The notes under the pieces: generated by a model
The model's input: only the letters and a program-made list of their open reading frames with translations
Database searches by the model: none
What the model was told of the DNA's origin: nothing
Shown: piece by piece, positions 45,263 to 54,953 of the stretch
Layout: every line of letters starts with the position of its first letter
How positions within the stretch are numbered: the stretch's first letter is position 1
Origin: Lachnospiraceae bacterium
GTDB taxonomy: Bacteria; Bacillota; Clostridia; Lachnospirales; Lachnospiraceae
Length of the DNA: 64,000 bases
Direction: 5' to 3'
Assembly: GCA_024690825.1 (NCBI GenBank)
Contig: JAILOK010000036.1
Span: 1 to 64,000, forward strand
Made by a program: the position numbers and the translations under genes

Positions 45263-46597
45263 TCAGACCTTAGCCAGATATTTATCAAGCTCCCAGCTGC
45301 TTACATGAGCCCGGTAATCCGCATATTCCTCGCGTTTAGCACTGATAAACTTCTCACTGATATGCTCTCCGAGAACACCTTTTATGAAATCATCCGCTTC
45401 CAGAGCATCTATCGCTTCGCCCAGAGTTCCTGGCAGATTATCTATTCCCTCTTCATTTCTTTCTTTTCTTGTCATTTCAAAAATATTCTTTTCAACAGGC
45501 TTTGCCGGCTTAATATGCTTTCTGATCCCTTCCATTCCGGAAGCCAGGATCACGGCAAGTGCCAGATAAGGGTTCGAAGAGGAGTCCGGGCTTCTGAATT
45601 CAATGCTGGTATTTTCCTTCATATGCGAAGGCACCCTGATAAGCGCAGTCCTGTTGGTAAAGGACCACGCCGTATATACCGGTGCCGCCTCATATCCGGG
45701 CACCAGACGTTTATAGGAGTTTACGATCGGATCCGTGACTGCGGTAAGAGCATTGATATGTGTCATCATACCGCCGATGAAAAATCTCGCTTCATCGGAA
45801 AGACCGTCTTCCGAAGCAGGATCATAAAATACATTCTTCCCGTCCTTTTTTAATGTAAGTCCCAGATGCATACCCGATCCCGAAAGATCATACCGGGGTT
45901 TCGGCATAAATGTCGCATGCAGTCCGTGTCTTTTTGCAAGAGTACGCACCGCAAATCTGAATGTCTGGATATTATCTGCCGCAAGAAGCACCTCGCTTGA
46001 AGCAATATTTATCTCATGCTGTCCTCTGGACCTTTCATGTTCCGAACAGTTTACCTCTATGCCCATATCACTTAGGGCCAGGACCATATCTCTTCTCGCA
46101 TTTTCACCCATATCCGCCGGAGACAGGTCAAAATATCCTGCATGTTCATTCGTATCCACGGTGGGCAGTCCGTTTTCGTCGGTATTAAAAAGATAAAATT
46201 CACAGGCAGGATTCACGCACAGTTCATAACCCATTTTGCGGATCTCATCTCTTACCTTCTGCAGGATGTATCTGGGATCGCCCTCAAATCTGCTGCCGTC
46301 AGGCCTGTATATGTCGCAGATAAACCTGGCGACCTTACCCTGCTGCGGTCTCCACGGAAAGGTTACATATGTATCAAGATCCGGATACAGATACATGTCC
46401 GATTCTTCGATCCTTGCAAACCCCTCTATGAGTGATCCGTCAAACATGCACTTATTATCCACAGCCTTCTGGAGCTGGGACGCGGTCACAGCCATGTTCT
46501 TCATTCTTCCGAACATGTCCGTGAACTGAAGTCTGATAAATTCCACATCCTCGTCTTCGGCAAATCTGAAAACATCTTCTTTTTTGTACTTACCCAT
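45263..46597 (-). CDS. glnA: Glutamine synthetase, type I
   Basis: A 444-residue GSI, the length of the non-adenylylated alpha subgroup. Present are FDGSLIEGFARIEESDMYLYPD (here 100% contiguous, N-terminal to the core) and CEFYLFNTDENG, the latch HEINIASSEVLLAADN, the metal site HATFMPKPRYDLSGSGMHL, and the ATP/glutamate site RSPDSSSNPYLALAV. It forms glutamine from glutamate and ammonia. GGAGG lies 5 bases before the ATG. A terminator-like hairpin ends 37 bases upstream and an ANTAR regulator follows, so attenuation control is plausible. Confidence 0.96.
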   Translation of the reverse strand: MGKYKKEDVFRFAEDEDVEFIRLQFTDMFGRMKNMAVTASQLQKAVDNKCMFDGSLIEGFARIEESDMYLYPDLDTYVTFPWRPQQGKVARFICDIYRPDGSRFEGDPRYILQKVRDEIRKMGYELCVNPACEFYLFNTDENGLPTVDTNEHAGYFDLSPADMGENARRDMVLALSDMGIEVNCSEHERSRGQHEINIASSEVLLAADNIQTFRFAVRTLAKRHGLHATFMPKPRYDLSGSGMHLGLTLKKDGKNVFYDPASEDGLSDEARFFIGGMMTHINALTAVTDPIVNSYKRLVPGYEAAPVYTAWSFTNRTALIRVPSHMKENTSIEFRSPDSSSNPYLALAVILASGMEGIRKHIKPAKPVEKNIFEMTRKERNEEGIDNLPGTLGEAIDALEADDFIKGVLGEHISEKFISAKREEYADYRAHVSSWELDKYLAKV

Positions 46598-46633
46598 ATG
46601 AACCTCCTCGTAAGAATAGATATTGAATAATCT

Positions 46634-46677
46634 AAAAAGGTGTCCACAGACTCTCTTTAAGCCTCGTGAACACCTTT
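46634..46677 (-). terminator. Terminator-like hairpin in the glnA leader
   Basis: On the minus strand AAAGGTGTTCAC (46677-46666) and GTGGACACCTTT (46647-46636) pair with one G-U, and inner bases extend the stem; a short T run follows. It terminates the GHL10 gene, or acts as an attenuator before glnA. Confidence 0.75.
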
Positions 46678-46704
46678 GTTCATGCTTATAATGCTTTTAT
46701 TACT

Positions 46705-47706
46705 TTACCATGCCGCTTTAAGGTTTGCAAGTTCGGCTCTCTGTCCCGCATTCGGAAGAACTTCACTTGCCGCATTATACAATATATATCCGCTGTATCC
46801 CAGTGATGCGGCTTTCTGAGCCTGCAATGCCAGATTGTTATTTGCCGTTGCCCAGCCCGGATCGGAAGATACGACAGTGCCGCATCTGTACAGAGCCATG
46901 CCTACATACATGGGTATTCCGAGTTTGTTAAGCTCCCTCCACTGAGCCAGACGCTGTGAAGACATGGCAGTATTTCCCACTGCTCCGTATCTGTCGGTCC
47001 AGTAGATCTGAGGCGCTATATAATCAATATATCCCGGTACCGAAAGCCAGCTTGTAATATCGGCTCCCATCTTCAGATTGTTCTCAACATTGCCCTGGGG
47101 GGATATGCCGAAAATCTTACCGTTCGAGGAGCAGACCACATGAACCTGAGCGATCATCGAATTTATGTTTGCTGCTCCGATCGGAGGAAAGTAATCATCA
47201 AAATGTATTCCGTCCACAGGATACTTTGTTACGATCTCTGTCACACCCGCTACTATGTTTGCATTATTTGCAAGAGCGGCATTACCGGCATAGGCTCCGT
47301 TTCTGTAGCCGTAAGGATTGATCCATGCATGGAATTTCAGCCCCGATGCATGAGCTATCTGAACCATATCCGCAAGAGGATCAAAGCCCGGATCTGCGCC
47401 GTTAAGCATCTGTGAACTCCACGGATAGACTGATGAAGGATAGATTGCGTCATTATGAGAACGCACATGAACAAATACCGCGTTTCCGCCGTTTGCCGCT
47501 ACAGTTGCGCATATCGACTGAAAACTCTGGTCAAAAGCCGCCTTCGGCTTGCCCTTTAAGAAGGTCTGGATATCAAGAAATGACACCCATGTTCCCTTCA
47601 TTGACGCGCCCGCAGCCTGTACATCTTTTGTCTGAATATGCGATACTGTCATAAATACAAACATCGTACACAAAAGCATCGCCGTAATTTTCTTAAGTTT
47701 TCTCAT
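46705..47706 (-). CDS. Secreted GHL10-type glycoside hydrolase-like protein
   Basis: The ATG at 47706 follows AAGGAAG and begins a Sec signal peptide (residues 1-32, cleavage near VQAAG). The 333-residue product is a TIM-barrel of the DUF187/GHL10 type: KGTWVSFLDIQTF, GGNAVFVHVRSHNDAIYPSS, GLKFHAWINPYGYRN, VDGIHFDDYFPP, DYIAPQIYWTDRYG and GYSGYILYNA. Acidic residues in HFDDY are candidate catalytic groups. Homologues are thought to act on peptidoglycan or polysaccharide. It follows the lipoprotein gene by 14 bases and the wall amidase unit, which supports a cell-wall role. Confidence 0.85.
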   Translation of the reverse strand: MRKLKKITAMLLCTMFVFMTVSHIQTKDVQAAGASMKGTWVSFLDIQTFLKGKPKAAFDQSFQSICATVAANGGNAVFVHVRSHNDAIYPSSVYPWSSQMLNGADPGFDPLADMVQIAHASGLKFHAWINPYGYRNGAYAGNAALANNANIVAGVTEIVTKYPVDGIHFDDYFPPIGAANINSMIAQVHVVCSSNGKIFGISPQGNVENNLKMGADITSWLSVPGYIDYIAPQIYWTDRYGAVGNTAMSSQRLAQWRELNKLGIPMYVGMALYRCGTVVSSDPGWATANNNLALQAQKAASLGYSGYILYNAASEVLPNAGQRAELANLKAAW

Positions 47707-47720
47707 TGTTTCTTCCTTTC

Positions 47721-48425
47721 TCATTTTCTTTTATAACTTCCGGATATCTCAAGATCCTGATCTCCGGTTTCCGTTACCTCAAGTTCACCTTCGTCTGTCA
47801 TCTCAAACTCAATGGTTTCCTTTTCATCCTCCGATTTCCAGAAAGCTTTATTTTTTTCTACGGACCCCATGCCCACAAGGAGCGTATTGTCCTTTTGGGA
47901 TATCGTAAACTCAAACGCCGCTTCATCCGCAGGCACCAGTTCTATGCTGATACCGTTGTTTACAAACACGCCGTCCCAGCTTATGTCCCTGAACCTGTTA
48001 TCGGATTTCTCATAATAAGCAAACCCGCTGAAATCAGATACCCTGTTTTTTTCACGGTCATATACTTTTACATCTCCCGAAAACCCGTCAACCGCAAGCA
48101 TCTGATCCATTATTTTTCCTTCGGGATCCTTAACAGTATATGTATAATAACCGCTTTCGTCAATCTCAAGACTTTCCGAAAACTCTGTTGTACAGCCGGT
48201 TCCGGATAATTCCTCGGAAATGAGCCTTTCGGCATCCTCTTCCTTTATTATAAATTCCGGCACCTTCTGTTCACCTTCATCCTGTCCATCCTCAAAGGTC
48301 ACCGTCTGCGGTTCTTCAACGGCCGGACCCAGATGTTTTTCCTGCTCCTTTTTTCCGCATCCCGTAAACATCATTACGCAGAATGCGGTAAAAATGAGAG
48401 CTGCTCTTATTTTCCGGTTCATCAT
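47721..48425 (-). CDS. Lipoprotein of unknown function
   Basis: A 234-residue lipoprotein with Cys23 in the lipobox (FTGC). An acidic linker leads to a region with YYTYTVKDPEGK and GDVKVYDREKNRV (a PepSY-like hairpin is possible), then a lipocalin-like tail of strands (FEFTISQKDNTLLVGMG, then the TIEFEMTDEGELEV run) typical of DUF5640/lipocalin-like C-termini. I cannot name the family with confidence. The first ATG overlaps the amidase stop by 4 bases; the second ATG one codon later is equally possible. It lies between a wall amidase and a glycosidase-like gene, so an envelope role is likely. Confidence 0.65.
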   Translation of the reverse strand: MMNRKIRAALIFTAFCVMMFTGCGKKEQEKHLGPAVEEPQTVTFEDGQDEGEQKVPEFIIKEEDAERLISEELSGTGCTTEFSESLEIDESGYYTYTVKDPEGKIMDQMLAVDGFSGDVKVYDREKNRVSDFSGFAYYEKSDNRFRDISWDGVFVNNGISIELVPADEAAFEFTISQKDNTLLVGMGSVEKNKAFWKSEDEKETIEFEMTDEGELEVTETGDQDLEISGSYKRK

Positions 48426-51400
48426 TTATATCCCTTACTTTCAAGCACCGCATCCGCGATCGCCTTTCCGGCAGCCTGACGGTTTGCTGAATTGTTAAGC
48501 TTGCTGTAATCTCCGTCCATGAAAGCCACTTCAACGATCATGCCGGTGATCTTATTAGCTGCGGCGCCGCGAATGACTCCGTAATAATCACCGTTGCTTC
48601 CGGTACGTGTCTTCACGCCTCTGTTGCCCGTTCCGATCGCGGAAGTTACATTGCTCAAGATCTTGTTGGCCATTGTATCATCATGATAATCGGTTACGGA
48701 TTTCCATACTTCCGTTCCGCTTCCTCCTCCGGAATTGCAGTGTATCGATATGAACAGATTGCATCCGTTGGAATAAGCTATGTTCGGCCTGTCGCCCACA
48801 CTTAAGTATGTATCATCGTATCTTGTCATCACAACCGGCACTCCGTAAGCCTCAAGCTCCGACTTCATTGCATAAGCCATGTCCAGATTGCAGGTCTTTT
48901 CAAGCATTCCGTTATGTGTTGCACCGCTGTCGCTTCCTCCGTGACCGGCATCTATGCAGACCTTGAGCTTTCCGTCCGTCATGCCCTTCGGGTTAACCTT
49001 GATCAGTGCCTTGTTGCTTGGTATCCTGCTTCCGCTGATCGATATCCTTCCCGTAGCCCTCACGTAAACATCGTTGTTCCACTTGGACATCGCAGTCTTG
49101 CCCTTTACCTTCGATCCTTCAAGCGTAAAGTATTTCTGTCCGGTGGCGGAAATGCCCCATTCCACTTCCTTTATTGTAGTACTCTTGGGCAGGTAGGAGA
49201 TCGGAACCTCTTTGCTGCTGCCCACGGTAACCTCTGTCCTCTCCAATACGATCTTTGCGGGCGTGATATAAACCACCTTCTTCGGTACACCAAGAATATA
49301 TCCGTCCTTATCCGGTCCTCTTCCGTACTTTTTCGCTGTATCCGAATAGTATACCGGCGTTACGATATATACCACCTTGTCACCGTGATAGAAAGGAACC
49401 TTCGTTGAGGTATTCCTGAAGCCCTTTGAAGATGTATACTTTCCGTCCTTATCCTTTTTGATGAGACTCTTTGCCTTTTCCTTTGTACGCAGTATCTGGG
49501 TTGTCCCGGTCTTTTCAAAGGAATTGTCCGTTCCTTTTCTGTACTTATACACCTTTCTTTCAACCATGTAGGACATCGGCGTGCTCTGGCTGAAATCTGC
49601 GGAATGATTCCATGTCAGGTGGCCGTCGGGATAATAAGTATATCCATCATCAGTCTTAACCTTATTGACCTCTACTTTAAGATCCTTCACGCCTCTGGGC
49701 CTGCCCGAATCCGTCTTCTCGGCGGTGAGACCCCACTGTCCTTCAGGAAAGTACGAATCCTTTCTGAATGCGCGCACCTCAAATCTGTAAGGTTTTCCTA
49801 CCAGGTCCTTATTGGTCTTTCCCTTCTTCGGATCAAGACTTCCGCCCGAGCCTCCCCTCCAGGTATGCCTTCCGGGTTTTTTGAAAGTCTTCTTTAATAC
49901 CAGGGCATTATCATTTTCCACATCATAGATACAGAGCTCATATTTTGTTGCGCCCTTGATCGCATTCCAGCTCACATATATCTCGTCCATATCTTTCGGA
50001 GTAGTCGTGATCTTCGGAGCTCCGAGCTTTGTTGTTGCCGTGACAGTCTTCGGGTTTGCCGTCACATGCTTCTTGCCGTTCTTGGGTTCCGCATAGAATA
50101 TATAAGTATATCCGTTTTTCAGTCCGGTGATCGCAAATTTCGTTATAGGGTCATTGTTGCTGTCTTTTTTTACATCAAATGTTTTCTTTTTCCACTTTGA
50201 ATCCTTGTTGGAATTTTCCGAAAGGACCTTTCCTTTATGCGTCATTGTGGCCCTGTAGGTTATGACCATCTGTTTGGCGCCTGTCGGATGATCGGTGGTT
50301 ATCGTGACCTTATTGTAATTATTCACATTCGCCGATATTGATGAAACATCACTCATCTGCGGCTTGACGGAAAGGGCATCACTCTGGACTCCGGTCTTCT
50401 TATCAAGGACCACCCTGACCTTAAAATAATAAGTGATCTCCGGCTTCAGTCCCTTGATGAGATAGATATATGAAGGATAATCTCTCTGGTACCTTACTCC
50501 GTTCAGGCTGACCAGCGCATTTTTTGACACCTCCGTCAGTCCCGAAACTTCGCCGCCTAAATCTTTTCCGGTAATCGTTGCCACAACCTTGAATCCGGAT
50601 GCCGGATTTGTGGACTGTAATATTTCATACTTATACTTTTTGTATTTCTTTGCCGATCCTATGGGTATGATATCCTCGGAAAGCCTTTCGAAAGCAATCG
50701 CAGCCCGGTCATATCTGGCAGAACCTGCCGATATGATATACGGAGCATAAGGCTTGCACTTTGCCTTCAGTATGTCTGATGCCGCAGACTGCACTTCCTT
50801 CCTCTGATCAAGCACAGCTCCGTCTTCGCCGAATTCCACGACGCTGCTCTTTGCATAAGCCCTGTAATAATAAGGCGTATCGGGATCAAGCTTGTTCTGC
50901 GTTACATACACTCCCTCCGCAGGAACGATCACGCCTGCCTTTACGGGTTTGCCGTTATTCTTATAGGTAAGCGGTGAAGCAAGTTTTGTACCGTAATACT
51001 CAAAACCGGCTATCCTGTCCTGGGAAACACTCATCACTTCATCAAAGTCTGATTTCTTTCCTGTAAGCGATCTTTCTATGACATATGTTCCTGTTCCCCT
51101 TATCTTTGAAAATCTGAAATCAAGGCTTGACGTATCATGCTGTTTTGTGGAAAGACTTAACCCCATGGGCGCGCACATTTTATACGACCATTCGCGCGCC
51201 ATGCCGTATTTGCCGTTTCTGTCATAGCCTATGACATTGACCTTGTATATATATGTACTCTTATCCTCACGGCCTGCCTGTTTGTCCACAAACTTTGTTG
51301 CGGTCTGGCCGTATTTGATGTCTGATTCCTTATCGGATTTCTTTGTCTTATTGGCGCCGTTTAAGAGGATCCAGTCTTCATGTACATCATCGTATCTGTA

Positions 51401-52861
51401 GATCATATACCGCGGCTTATCCATCTTTTTTTCGCCTGCTGTCTTTTTGCTGTCCTTCTTGTCTTTATTCTTGTAAGTCTTCGCTTCTTTCCATTTAATT
51501 GTGACAAAACCCTTTTCGTTCAGCTTTACGGACGAGATGACCGGAGCTGTCAGATCGTTCGAAGTCCAGTCGTGCCTTACCAGAGTCAGGTTTCCCGGGA
51601 TCAGGGTCACTGATGCGTAGTTCTTTGACAGTGAATTGCCTGCGCCGTAGATCTTATTTTTTCCCTGATCATTTAATACAAACTTATTCTGGCTGGCAGT
51701 TACCGTGTCTCCCGAGATGAGACTCGTGGGATCCCATGTGAAATCATCAACCGTAAGATTCAGGTTTGATGAAAGAGTTTTCACATCGGCTCCGGGAGCC
51801 TCGATGGTGAATCCCTTTCTCTGCTCATCCGTTATCTTCTTTTTGTCATAGTTTTTCTTAAAACTCTTCGATCTGATGATGAGGTTCGTCGAAAGCACGG
51901 TGAGTTTTCCGGCCGATACGGAATCTATCACATAGTTCTGCGATATCTCGGAAACATCGAGTTTGATATAGGATGAACCCGCATTGTTCTGGCTTCCCGA
52001 TACCTTTACAAGTTCAATATCATTTTTATTTTTGATAGTATTTGTATACAGTTCTTTCCCGTTGACTTCATAAACCTTTCCGTCGGGCAGCAGATTGCTT
52101 CTGTCATAATATTTGGTCTTTCCGTTTATGGACAGAGAGATCGGGCCTGCCTTGTTGACGCTTAAGAATACTACGGCATTTGCACTGATCTGACCGTTTT
52201 TTACCGCATTTACCGATATGGCGTATGTTCCGGCATTTACCGCGCTGTTCTTACTTATATAAAAGACAGCGGCATCGGAGGATACCGAAAGGTCATTCTG
52301 TGATATTCCCTTTATATAATCAGCTTCCGTATATTCATGCAGTTCCTTATTTTCACTTGCGCTTATTATCCAGGCGTTAAAACTTACGCCTGTGCTTATA
52401 TTGGAACTGATGGTTATGCCGTGATCCTCTCCGTTATATGAAACCGTATCACCGCTGACATAAAGTTTTACTGTCTCGTCGGCTCCGGCATTTTCTTCGG
52501 TATCATTTCCGGAGATCTCCTCCTTTACCGGTTCTTCATTATCCGAAACGGTATCACCTGTCACCCGGTCATCGCTTATCGGAACATTCCCGATTTCATC
52601 TTCGGATATTTCCTCCTTCACCGGTTCCTCTTCCTGTCCCTGATCAGCGGGCAGAACCGGGCTTTCATCTCCGTTACCGCTCACCTGCTCTGTCTCATCC
52701 GGGATCTGTGCCTCTTCAGGCGCGGACGGTTCTGTCATTTCTTCCTCGACCGGTGCGATATTATCCGAAACCTCATCCGCAAGCAGCATGGTGTTCGATC
52801 CGAATATCATCGAGAGCGCCAGCACCATGGCCAAAACCGATCTGACTCTTTTTTTTCTCAT
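48422..52861 (-). CDS. Giant modular N-acetylmuramoyl-L-alanine amidase
   Basis: A 1479-residue secreted protein. Signal peptide at 1-29 (cleaved near LLADE), then an acidic low-complexity stretch to about 130 with two EEPVKEEIS repeats. Residues 130-420 hold MBG/YDG-like modules (VSYNGEDHGITI, FKKNYDKKKITDEQ), followed by several fibronectin III-like modules to about 1160 and an Ig-like segment. The C-terminal 190 residues are Amidase_3: CIDAGHGGSDSGA, GMLEKTCNLDM, LFISIHCNSGGG and MIVEVAFMDGD supply the zinc His/Glu/His and catalytic Glu. It should cleave stem peptides from glycan. Large binding stalks suggest wall or substrate attachment. Confidence 0.9.
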   Translation of the reverse strand: MRKKRVRSVLAMVLALSMIFGSNTMLLADEVSDNIAPVEEEMTEPSAPEEAQIPDETEQVSGNGDESPVLPADQGQEEEPVKEEISEDEIGNVPISDDRVTGDTVSDNEEPVKEEISGNDTEENAGADETVKLYVSGDTVSYNGEDHGITISSNISTGVSFNAWIISASENKELHEYTEADYIKGISQNDLSVSSDAAVFYISKNSAVNAGTYAISVNAVKNGQISANAVVFLSVNKAGPISLSINGKTKYYDRSNLLPDGKVYEVNGKELYTNTIKNKNDIELVKVSGSQNNAGSSYIKLDVSEISQNYVIDSVSAGKLTVLSTNLIIRSKSFKKNYDKKKITDEQRKGFTIEAPGADVKTLSSNLNLTVDDFTWDPTSLISGDTVTASQNKFVLNDQGKNKIYGAGNSLSKNYASVTLIPGNLTLVRHDWTSNDLTAPVISSVKLNEKGFVTIKWKEAKTYKNKDKKDSKKTAGEKKMDKPRYMIYRYDDVHEDWILLNGANKTKKSDKESDIKYGQTATKFVDKQAGREDKSTYIYKVNVIGYDRNGKYGMAREWSYKMCAPMGLSLSTKQHDTSSLDFRFSKIRGTGTYVIERSLTGKKSDFDEVMSVSQDRIAGFEYYGTKLASPLTYKNNGKPVKAGVIVPAEGVYVTQNKLDPDTPYYYRAYAKSSVVEFGEDGAVLDQRKEVQSAASDILKAKCKPYAPYIISAGSARYDRAAIAFERLSEDIIPIGSAKKYKKYKYEILQSTNPASGFKVVATITGKDLGGEVSGLTEVSKNALVSLNGVRYQRDYPSYIYLIKGLKPEITYYFKVRVVLDKKTGVQSDALSVKPQMSDVSSISANVNNYNKVTITTDHPTGAKQMVITYRATMTHKGKVLSENSNKDSKWKKKTFDVKKDSNNDPITKFAITGLKNGYTYIFYAEPKNGKKHVTANPKTVTATTKLGAPKITTTPKDMDEIYVSWNAIKGATKYELCIYDVENDNALVLKKTFKKPGRHTWRGGSGGSLDPKKGKTNKDLVGKPYRFEVRAFRKDSYFPEGQWGLTAEKTDSGRPRGVKDLKVEVNKVKTDDGYTYYPDGHLTWNHSADFSQSTPMSYMVERKVYKYRKGTDNSFEKTGTTQILRTKEKAKSLIKKDKDGKYTSSKGFRNTSTKVPFYHGDKVVYIVTPVYYSDTAKKYGRGPDKDGYILGVPKKVVYITPAKIVLERTEVTVGSSKEVPISYLPKSTTIKEVEWGISATGQKYFTLEGSKVKGKTAMSKWNNDVYVRATGRISISGSRIPSNKALIKVNPKGMTDGKLKVCIDAGHGGSDSGATHNGMLEKTCNLDMAYAMKSELEAYGVPVVMTRYDDTYLSVGDRPNIAYSNGCNLFISIHCNSGGGSGTEVWKSVTDYHDDTMANKILSNVTSAIGTGNRGVKTRTGSNGDYYGVIRGAAANKITGMIVEVAFMDGDYSKLNNSANRQAAGKAIADAVLESKGYK

Positions 52862-52958
52862 AATATAAACTCCTTGGATCTTTTCCCTTTTTCATTCAGT
52901 ACCTTTCATATCCGGTCACGGTCCGAAAAGTACATATTTCGTGGGTCTGCCCCACCCT

Positions 52959-53006
52959 GATAACAACATATAGTGAAACTATAGCACAGATTTACATAAT
53001 AAGCAA
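52959..53006 (-). promoter_or_regulatory. Promoter and ACAACATAT site upstream of the amidase gene
   Basis: On the minus strand TTGCTT (53001-53006), 17 bases, TATAGT (52978-52983). GATAACAACATAT (52959-52971), identical to 19063-19075, falls at the expected transcription start. A near copy of the hemZ decamer, ATTTACATAA (52990-52999), lies in the spacer. The remaining 52862-53069 interval shows no gene; a leader of about 100 bases precedes the amidase ATG. Confidence 0.6.
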
Positions 53007-53069
53007 ACATAAAATATTTATGGTCCCTTACTATAATTCTGAATATTCAGTTATTTTTTTGGGGTAAAT

Positions 53070-54839
53070 CTAAAAATGAAATGACCTTTCATAGGGTATA
53101 ACGAAACCTGCCCTGTTATATCCTGCCGTGGGCTGGTAATGCTTCTCATCAAAACCTGAAAAAAGAGAGAATAAAAGATATACGCGCAGGGAAGGAGACA
53201 GACTGTCCACATCTGACAGATCGATCATCGGACCGTCAAACCATATGACCATATTAAGCCTGTTTCTGTAACAGGTAACAAAGACATCCATATTGAGAGG
53301 CTCGGGGTCATCGCCGGATTGTTCCTTTATGATCATTCCCAGTTCCTCCAAAACCAGCGCAGCGATATTAACCGCGGATGCGGGAACACTTTTATCGTTC
53401 AGATAGATGATCATGTCATCCCTGGTTTTGATTATCTGACCGGGCTCTGCCATGCAGCTTAGATTCAGAGAATCTCTTTCATCCGTTTCCATCAGAAAAG
53501 GAAAGGCTTTTCTCCCGTACCGGTGACAGATGATGATTATCATTATCGTCAGAGTGACATATGTGCAAAGGGCTTCTCCGATCCAGAAACCGACAGCTCC
53601 AAAGACCAGCGAAAAGACCACATTCAACGGTAATCTTACAAACAGTGAATCCATTGCCCATCCCAGTATCTGAAGCCTGTATTTCCCTATGTCGAGATAA
53701 TACTCCAGGAATATCCACATTAAAAGACAGGCTATGGAAGAAAAAGATGTCAGTCTGCATGCCCATATGGTAAAAGACATCAGGGCATCATCTTTAAGTC
53801 CGAAGATCATGGGAAAAACCGGAGCCGCAAACCATATTGTCCCTATGAACACGAATCCCACGGCAAGCGTGAGCTTTGAACCGTATCTTAGAAGTCCCTT
53901 CATCGCTTCACTGTTTCCGTCTCCCCTGTATGACAAAAGCATCGTCTTCATCGAATCGCTGATCCCTTCCCCTATCACCATCAGCTCATATACGACGGAG
54001 GATATGCCAAGTACCGCAAGATAACGGTGTCCAAGACAATCTATGATGAAAAGATTTGCAAGGTACCCATAAATGAAATCAAATAATTTTTCAACACAGT
54101 CTGCCCCGCCGAGCAGAAATATATTCTTCAGATCATCCTTATCAAAGACAAGGCCGGGTATCCTTTTGTACCGTGAACTGAAAAAATGAGATACTATCAC
54201 GGCAAGCGCAAGGACTTTTCCCAGGGCGCTTCCAAGAGAAGCTCCGAACACTCCCATTCTGAGGACAAAAATATAGGAAAGAACGACATTACCGGCAAAC
54301 AAAGCTATGTTTGAAAAAACAGTCCGTTTTTCATCCCCGTCTATATAGGATATTTCCATCAAAAGAGCAAGCAGGGGAGAAATAAGAAATGAAAACCTGT
54401 AGCATGACAGATATTGTCCCGCATATGTTCTGACAATACCTTCGGCACCTGTTGCGTCGAGAAAAAGATCTCCACCGATAAGAGAAGACGCAGATAAAAG
54501 AGCGCCGAATATGACGGCTGTCACCATGGCCATTCCAAGTATATGCCGGCTTTTTGTATCATCGTAATTACTGACAGCGCGGGTATACAGGATCCCCGCC
54601 CCGCTGCTTATGAGTATCCCGAAAACCTCGCCGAGCGCCAGAGCCGGAGCCACCAGAACAGTTCCCGAAACAGCATCGGTCCCTATAAGGTTTCCGAGTA
54701 TGATCCCGTCGGTGGCCTTAAGTATGATATTCTGAACCGCGACCGTCACCGACACAAACATCAGTCCCCTGACTTTACGCTTCCCGAGATAACCTGCGGT
54801 TCTTACGGTTGTATTAATGCCGTCCTTTAAGTGAAACAC
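53070..54839 (-). CDS. MATE-family efflux transporter with C-terminal ATPase-like extension
   Basis: A 589-residue protein, over 100 residues longer than a usual MATE. Residues 20-455 form twelve helices in two halves (ILKATDGIILGNLIGTDAV, then the GADCVEKLFDFIYGY half). The extension (about 455-589) is soluble: ALVLEELGMIIKEQ resembles the N-box of GHKL/RsbW-type ATPases, followed by VTCYRNRLNMVIWFDGPMIDL and a closing NRAGFVIP. The ATP motifs are poorly conserved, so binding is uncertain. MATE members export drugs or metabolites with Na+ or H+. It is divergent from the FAD gene and has its own promoter. Confidence 0.8.
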   Translation of the reverse strand: MFHLKDGINTTVRTAGYLGKRKVRGLMFVSVTVAVQNIILKATDGIILGNLIGTDAVSGTVLVAPALALGEVFGILISSGAGILYTRAVSNYDDTKSRHILGMAMVTAVIFGALLSASSLIGGDLFLDATGAEGIVRTYAGQYLSCYRFSFLISPLLALLMEISYIDGDEKRTVFSNIALFAGNVVLSYIFVLRMGVFGASLGSALGKVLALAVIVSHFFSSRYKRIPGLVFDKDDLKNIFLLGGADCVEKLFDFIYGYLANLFIIDCLGHRYLAVLGISSVVYELMVIGEGISDSMKTMLLSYRGDGNSEAMKGLLRYGSKLTLAVGFVFIGTIWFAAPVFPMIFGLKDDALMSFTIWACRLTSFSSIACLLMWIFLEYYLDIGKYRLQILGWAMDSLFVRLPLNVVFSLVFGAVGFWIGEALCTYVTLTIMIIIICHRYGRKAFPFLMETDERDSLNLSCMAEPGQIIKTRDDMIIYLNDKSVPASAVNIAALVLEELGMIIKEQSGDDPEPLNMDVFVTCYRNRLNMVIWFDGPMIDLSDVDSLSPSLRVYLLFSLFSGFDEKHYQPTAGYNRAGFVIPYERSFHF

Positions 54840-54855
54840 CTGCTTATTTCTCCGT

Positions 54856-54924
54856 TTTATATTTCAGACTATCATAACACAAAAGTTCCCTTTTATTGTA
54901 AAAATAAGCTGTTTGAAATATAAT
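54856..54924. promoter_or_regulatory. Divergent promoters between MATE and FAD-protein genes
   Basis: On the minus strand TTTGTG (54878-54883), 16 bases, TATAAA (54856-54861). On the plus strand TTGTAA (54896-54901), 17 bases, TATAAT (54919-54924). Confidence 0.68.
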
Positions 54925-54953
54925 AGAGCCATCTTTTTTCGGAGGTATCATCC

